Shown: one piece after another, positions 62,516 to 64,000 of the stretch | Position numbering within the stretch: the stretch's first letter is position 1 | Layout of the letters: every line of letters begins with the position of its first letter | NCBI RefSeq assembly: GCF_006491595.2 | Contig: NZ_VEVQ02000001.1 | Coordinates: forward strand, 434,001-498,000 | Length of the DNA stretch: 64,000 nucleotides | DNA from: Flavobacterium jejuense | GTDB taxonomy: Bacteria; Bacteroidota; Bacteroidia; Flavobacteriales; Flavobacteriaceae | Direction of reading: 5' to 3' | Made by a program: the position numbers and the translations under genes | Notes under the pieces: model-generated | What the model was told of the DNA's origin: nothing | Database searches by the model: none | Seen by the model: the letters and a program-made list of their open reading frames with translations, nothing else

Positions 62516-63730
62516 ATGAGAAATAATAGTTTACTACTTGTTAGCGTTATGGCAATTTTACTAAGTTGCAGTAAAGAAGAGTTCACTGAAGTTCAAAATG
62601 AAAAACCGCAACCATTTAATCTAATTGCTATTAATAATGGAGCAGTTGAAGTGGGTGTGAAACCAACATTTATTTGGGAACCAGCAATTGATCCAGAAGG
62701 ATTTAATGTAACATACGATTTGTTAGTTGGAAAAACTGCGAATGATTTAGTACCTTTTGCATCCTCTATTAATGGAACCACATTTACACCAACACAGCGT
62801 TTGCCAGTATCAGAAGATTTGTTCTGGAGTGTTAAAGCAAAAGACAATAAAGGAGCTGAAACTATAGCTTCAGATACATTTAGTTTTACAACTAGAAAAT
62901 TGACAGATGGGACTTTAGGAATAAATACATTTACTACATTACAAACCCATACTTCTTTGGTTTTTGATACTAAATTATGGATACTTGGGGGGCAAAATAA
63001 GATACTCAATTCATCAGATGGAATCAATTGGAATGTAGTGAATACAACTCCTGCTTTTCAAACGAGATTCAATCATTCTTCAGTTGTTTTTGATAATAAA
63101 ATGTGGGTAATTGGAGGAGAAGTTTCTATAACGAATAAAAATGATGTTTGGTTTTCTTCAGATGGCAACAATTGGACTCAAGCAACGAACAATGCCCCTT
63201 TTTCTGCCAGACAAGGACAATCTTCAGTTGTTTTTGATAATAAAATATGGGTAATTGGAGGTCATGCAGGTACTTCATCTTTTAATGATGTTTGGTTTTC
63301 ATCTGATGGAGTTAATTGGCAAGAAGCAACTAATAATGTAAACTTTACAATTCCTTTAGAGCATACTACAGTGGTGTTTGATAATAAAATATACATGATA
63401 GGAGGGAATGAAGTTCGATTTTCAACAAATGGAATTACATGGCAATTAGCAGCAACTATAAGTCAATTTTCCAATCGTAACAATCATAGCTCTGTAGTTT
63501 TTGATGATAAAATTTGGTTAATAGGAGGATTTGGGATTATTGATAGAAATGATGTTTGGTTTTCTAAAGATGGTGTTACCTGGACTAGAAATGTTGAAAG
63601 TGCCAATTTTAACGATAGATCAAAGCATACAGCAGTTGTATTTAAAGAAAAAATTTGGGTTATAGGTGGTGTAAAATTATTCTCCCCTTCCGGAGAAGAT
63701 CCAAATAACGGAATTTGGTTTTTAGATTAA
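62516..63730 (+). CDS. Kelch-type beta-propeller lipoprotein
   Basis: A 404-residue lipoprotein (ILLSC, Cys18). An N-terminal Ig/fibronectin-like domain (about 30-130, ending in FTTRKL) is followed by about six Kelch-like repeats of the form HSSVVFDNKMWVIGG...NDVWFSSDGNNWTQA, each about 48 residues (roughly 145-400). The regular spacing and conserved GG and W residues indicate a propeller. It is expected at the cell surface, perhaps binding protein or glycan. It starts one base after the preceding gene, so the three genes from 60209 onward look co-transcribed. Confidence 0.85.
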   Translation: MRNNSLLLVSVMAILLSCSKEEFTEVQNEKPQPFNLIAINNGAVEVGVKPTFIWEPAIDPEGFNVTYDLLVGKTANDLVPFASSINGTTFTPTQRLPVSEDLFWSVKAKDNKGAETIASDTFSFTTRKLTDGTLGINTFTTLQTHTSLVFDTKLWILGGQNKILNSSDGINWNVVNTTPAFQTRFNHSSVVFDNKMWVIGGEVSITNKNDVWFSSDGNNWTQATNNAPFSARQGQSSVVFDNKIWVIGGHAGTSSFNDVWFSSDGVNWQEATNNVNFTIPLEHTTVVFDNKIYMIGGNEVRFSTNGITWQLAATISQFSNRNNHSSVVFDDKIWLIGGFGIIDRNDVWFSKDGVTWTRNVESANFNDRSKHTAVVFKEKIWVIGGVKLFSPSGEDPNNGIWFLD

Positions 63731-63742
63731 AAATCTATTTAG

Positions 63743-63778
63743 CATTGCAATGCGATACTGTATTGCAATGTTTTTTTT
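63743..63778 (+). terminator. Terminator after Kelch-type gene
   Basis: A 9-bp stem, CATTGCAAT (63743-63751) with ATTGCAATG (63762-63770), and a T-run at 63771-63778. The arms themselves contain the palindrome ATTGCAAT. Confidence 0.88.
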
Positions 63779-63803
63779 ACTTATTTTTACTTAAAATCAT
63801 TAT

Positions 63804-64000
63804 ATGTTATCTCTTGTTTGGTGTACAGCTATTGCTTATCTGATATTATTTATAATTGTCAGTACAAGCATCTATTTTTATACTCGAGAGAAAAGCTTTA
63901 AATATTATGTTTATTATAGTACTTTTTTACTTATTTATTTAGCAACGAAAGACTTAACTGTATATGCTTTTTTAAATAAATACGTAAATCATGATGTTAT
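63804..64000 (+). CDS. Membrane protein, N-terminal part, cut by window end
   Basis: An open frame from the ATG at 63804 runs through the window end without a stop (65 complete codons). It starts MLSLVWCTAIAYLILFIIV, a hydrophobic helix, followed by a basic turn and a second helix (YYVYYSTFLLIYLATKD). The layout resembles the membrane part of 7TMR-DISM receptors or sensor kinases common in Flavobacteria, but the fragment is too short to decide. Confidence 0.5.
   Translation, partial: MLSLVWCTAIAYLILFIIVSTSIYFYTREKSFKYYVYYSTFLLIYLATKDLTVYAFLNKYVNHDV

Noticed and set aside
1..64000. tRNA or rRNA genes
   Set aside because: I looked for TPsiC-arm-like and rRNA-like sequences and saw none, but a dedicated covariance-model scan would be needed to exclude a divergent tRNA.

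Overview
The window is AT-rich chromosomal DNA from a member of the Flavobacteriaceae, most likely Flavobacterium or a close relative. This rests on several signs: two secreted proteins with type IX secretion (T9SS) type A sorting tails, many small lipoproteins, a UbiA-type geranylgeranylglycerol-phosphate transferase, DUF2911 proteins, TAnnTTTG-like promoter boxes, and a subclass B1 metallo-beta-lactamase of the kind these bacteria carry on the chromosome. I see no rRNA or tRNA gene, no CRISPR array, no intact insertion sequence and no prophage.

Layout. 1-2.9 kb: repeat-bearing intergenic DNA, three small hypothetical genes and a helically phased 21/22-bp repeat array. 2.9-9.2 kb: hemN, an Asp-box lipoprotein, small secreted proteins, an ECF sigma factor operon (sigma, membrane protein, Spy-like protein) and a HAD phosphatase. 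9.3-13.4 kb: a light/DNA-damage operon (SRPBCC, SDR, CPD photolyase, divergent cryptochrome-like protein) led by an 18-bp perfect inverted repeat. 13.5-16.3 kb: a DUF2911 protein, a small secreted protein and an AraC regulator. 16.3-20.6 kb: a PIG-L deacetylase, a previously uncalled 34-residue membrane peptide and a sodium:solute symporter. 20.7-24.1 kb: an overlapping operon of DUF2520, KdsC-like phosphatase, UbiA prenyltransferase, Maf and a short MscS channel. 24.2-29.5 kb: two tandem LRR/T9SS paralogues sharing a 521-bp identical block. 29.6-35.1 kb: pheT, then an aldehyde dehydrogenase/DUF779/AraC module. 35.2-38.0 kb: an alpha/beta hydrolase, an S41 peptidase and a bestrophin. 38.1-43.6 kb: a complete RND efflux operon. 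43.7-51.4 kb: sodC, a divergent NmrA/HxlR pair, an MBOAT-like protein, a B1 metallo-beta-lactamase, a frameshifted pseudogene, a DUF2911-TPR protein and a DJ-1 lipoprotein. 51.4-57.0 kb: recG, a MerC-like protein, a coiled-coil membrane protein, and a tight three-gene operon of Dph6-like ATPase, HEAGH-motif protein and aspartyl/asparaginyl hydroxylase-like protein. 57.1-64 kb: an M1 aminopeptidase, patatin, an SGNH hydrolase, two lipoproteins, and the start of a membrane protein cut by the window end.

Functionally the region is mostly ordinary housekeeping and cell-envelope genes. The parts most likely to reward follow-up are the Dph6-like/HEAGH/hydroxylase operon (55.1-57.0 kb), the phased repeat array (2.5 kb), the operator of the photolyase operon (13.36 kb), the gene conversion between the LRR paralogues, and the tiny membrane peptide between the deacetylase and the symporter.
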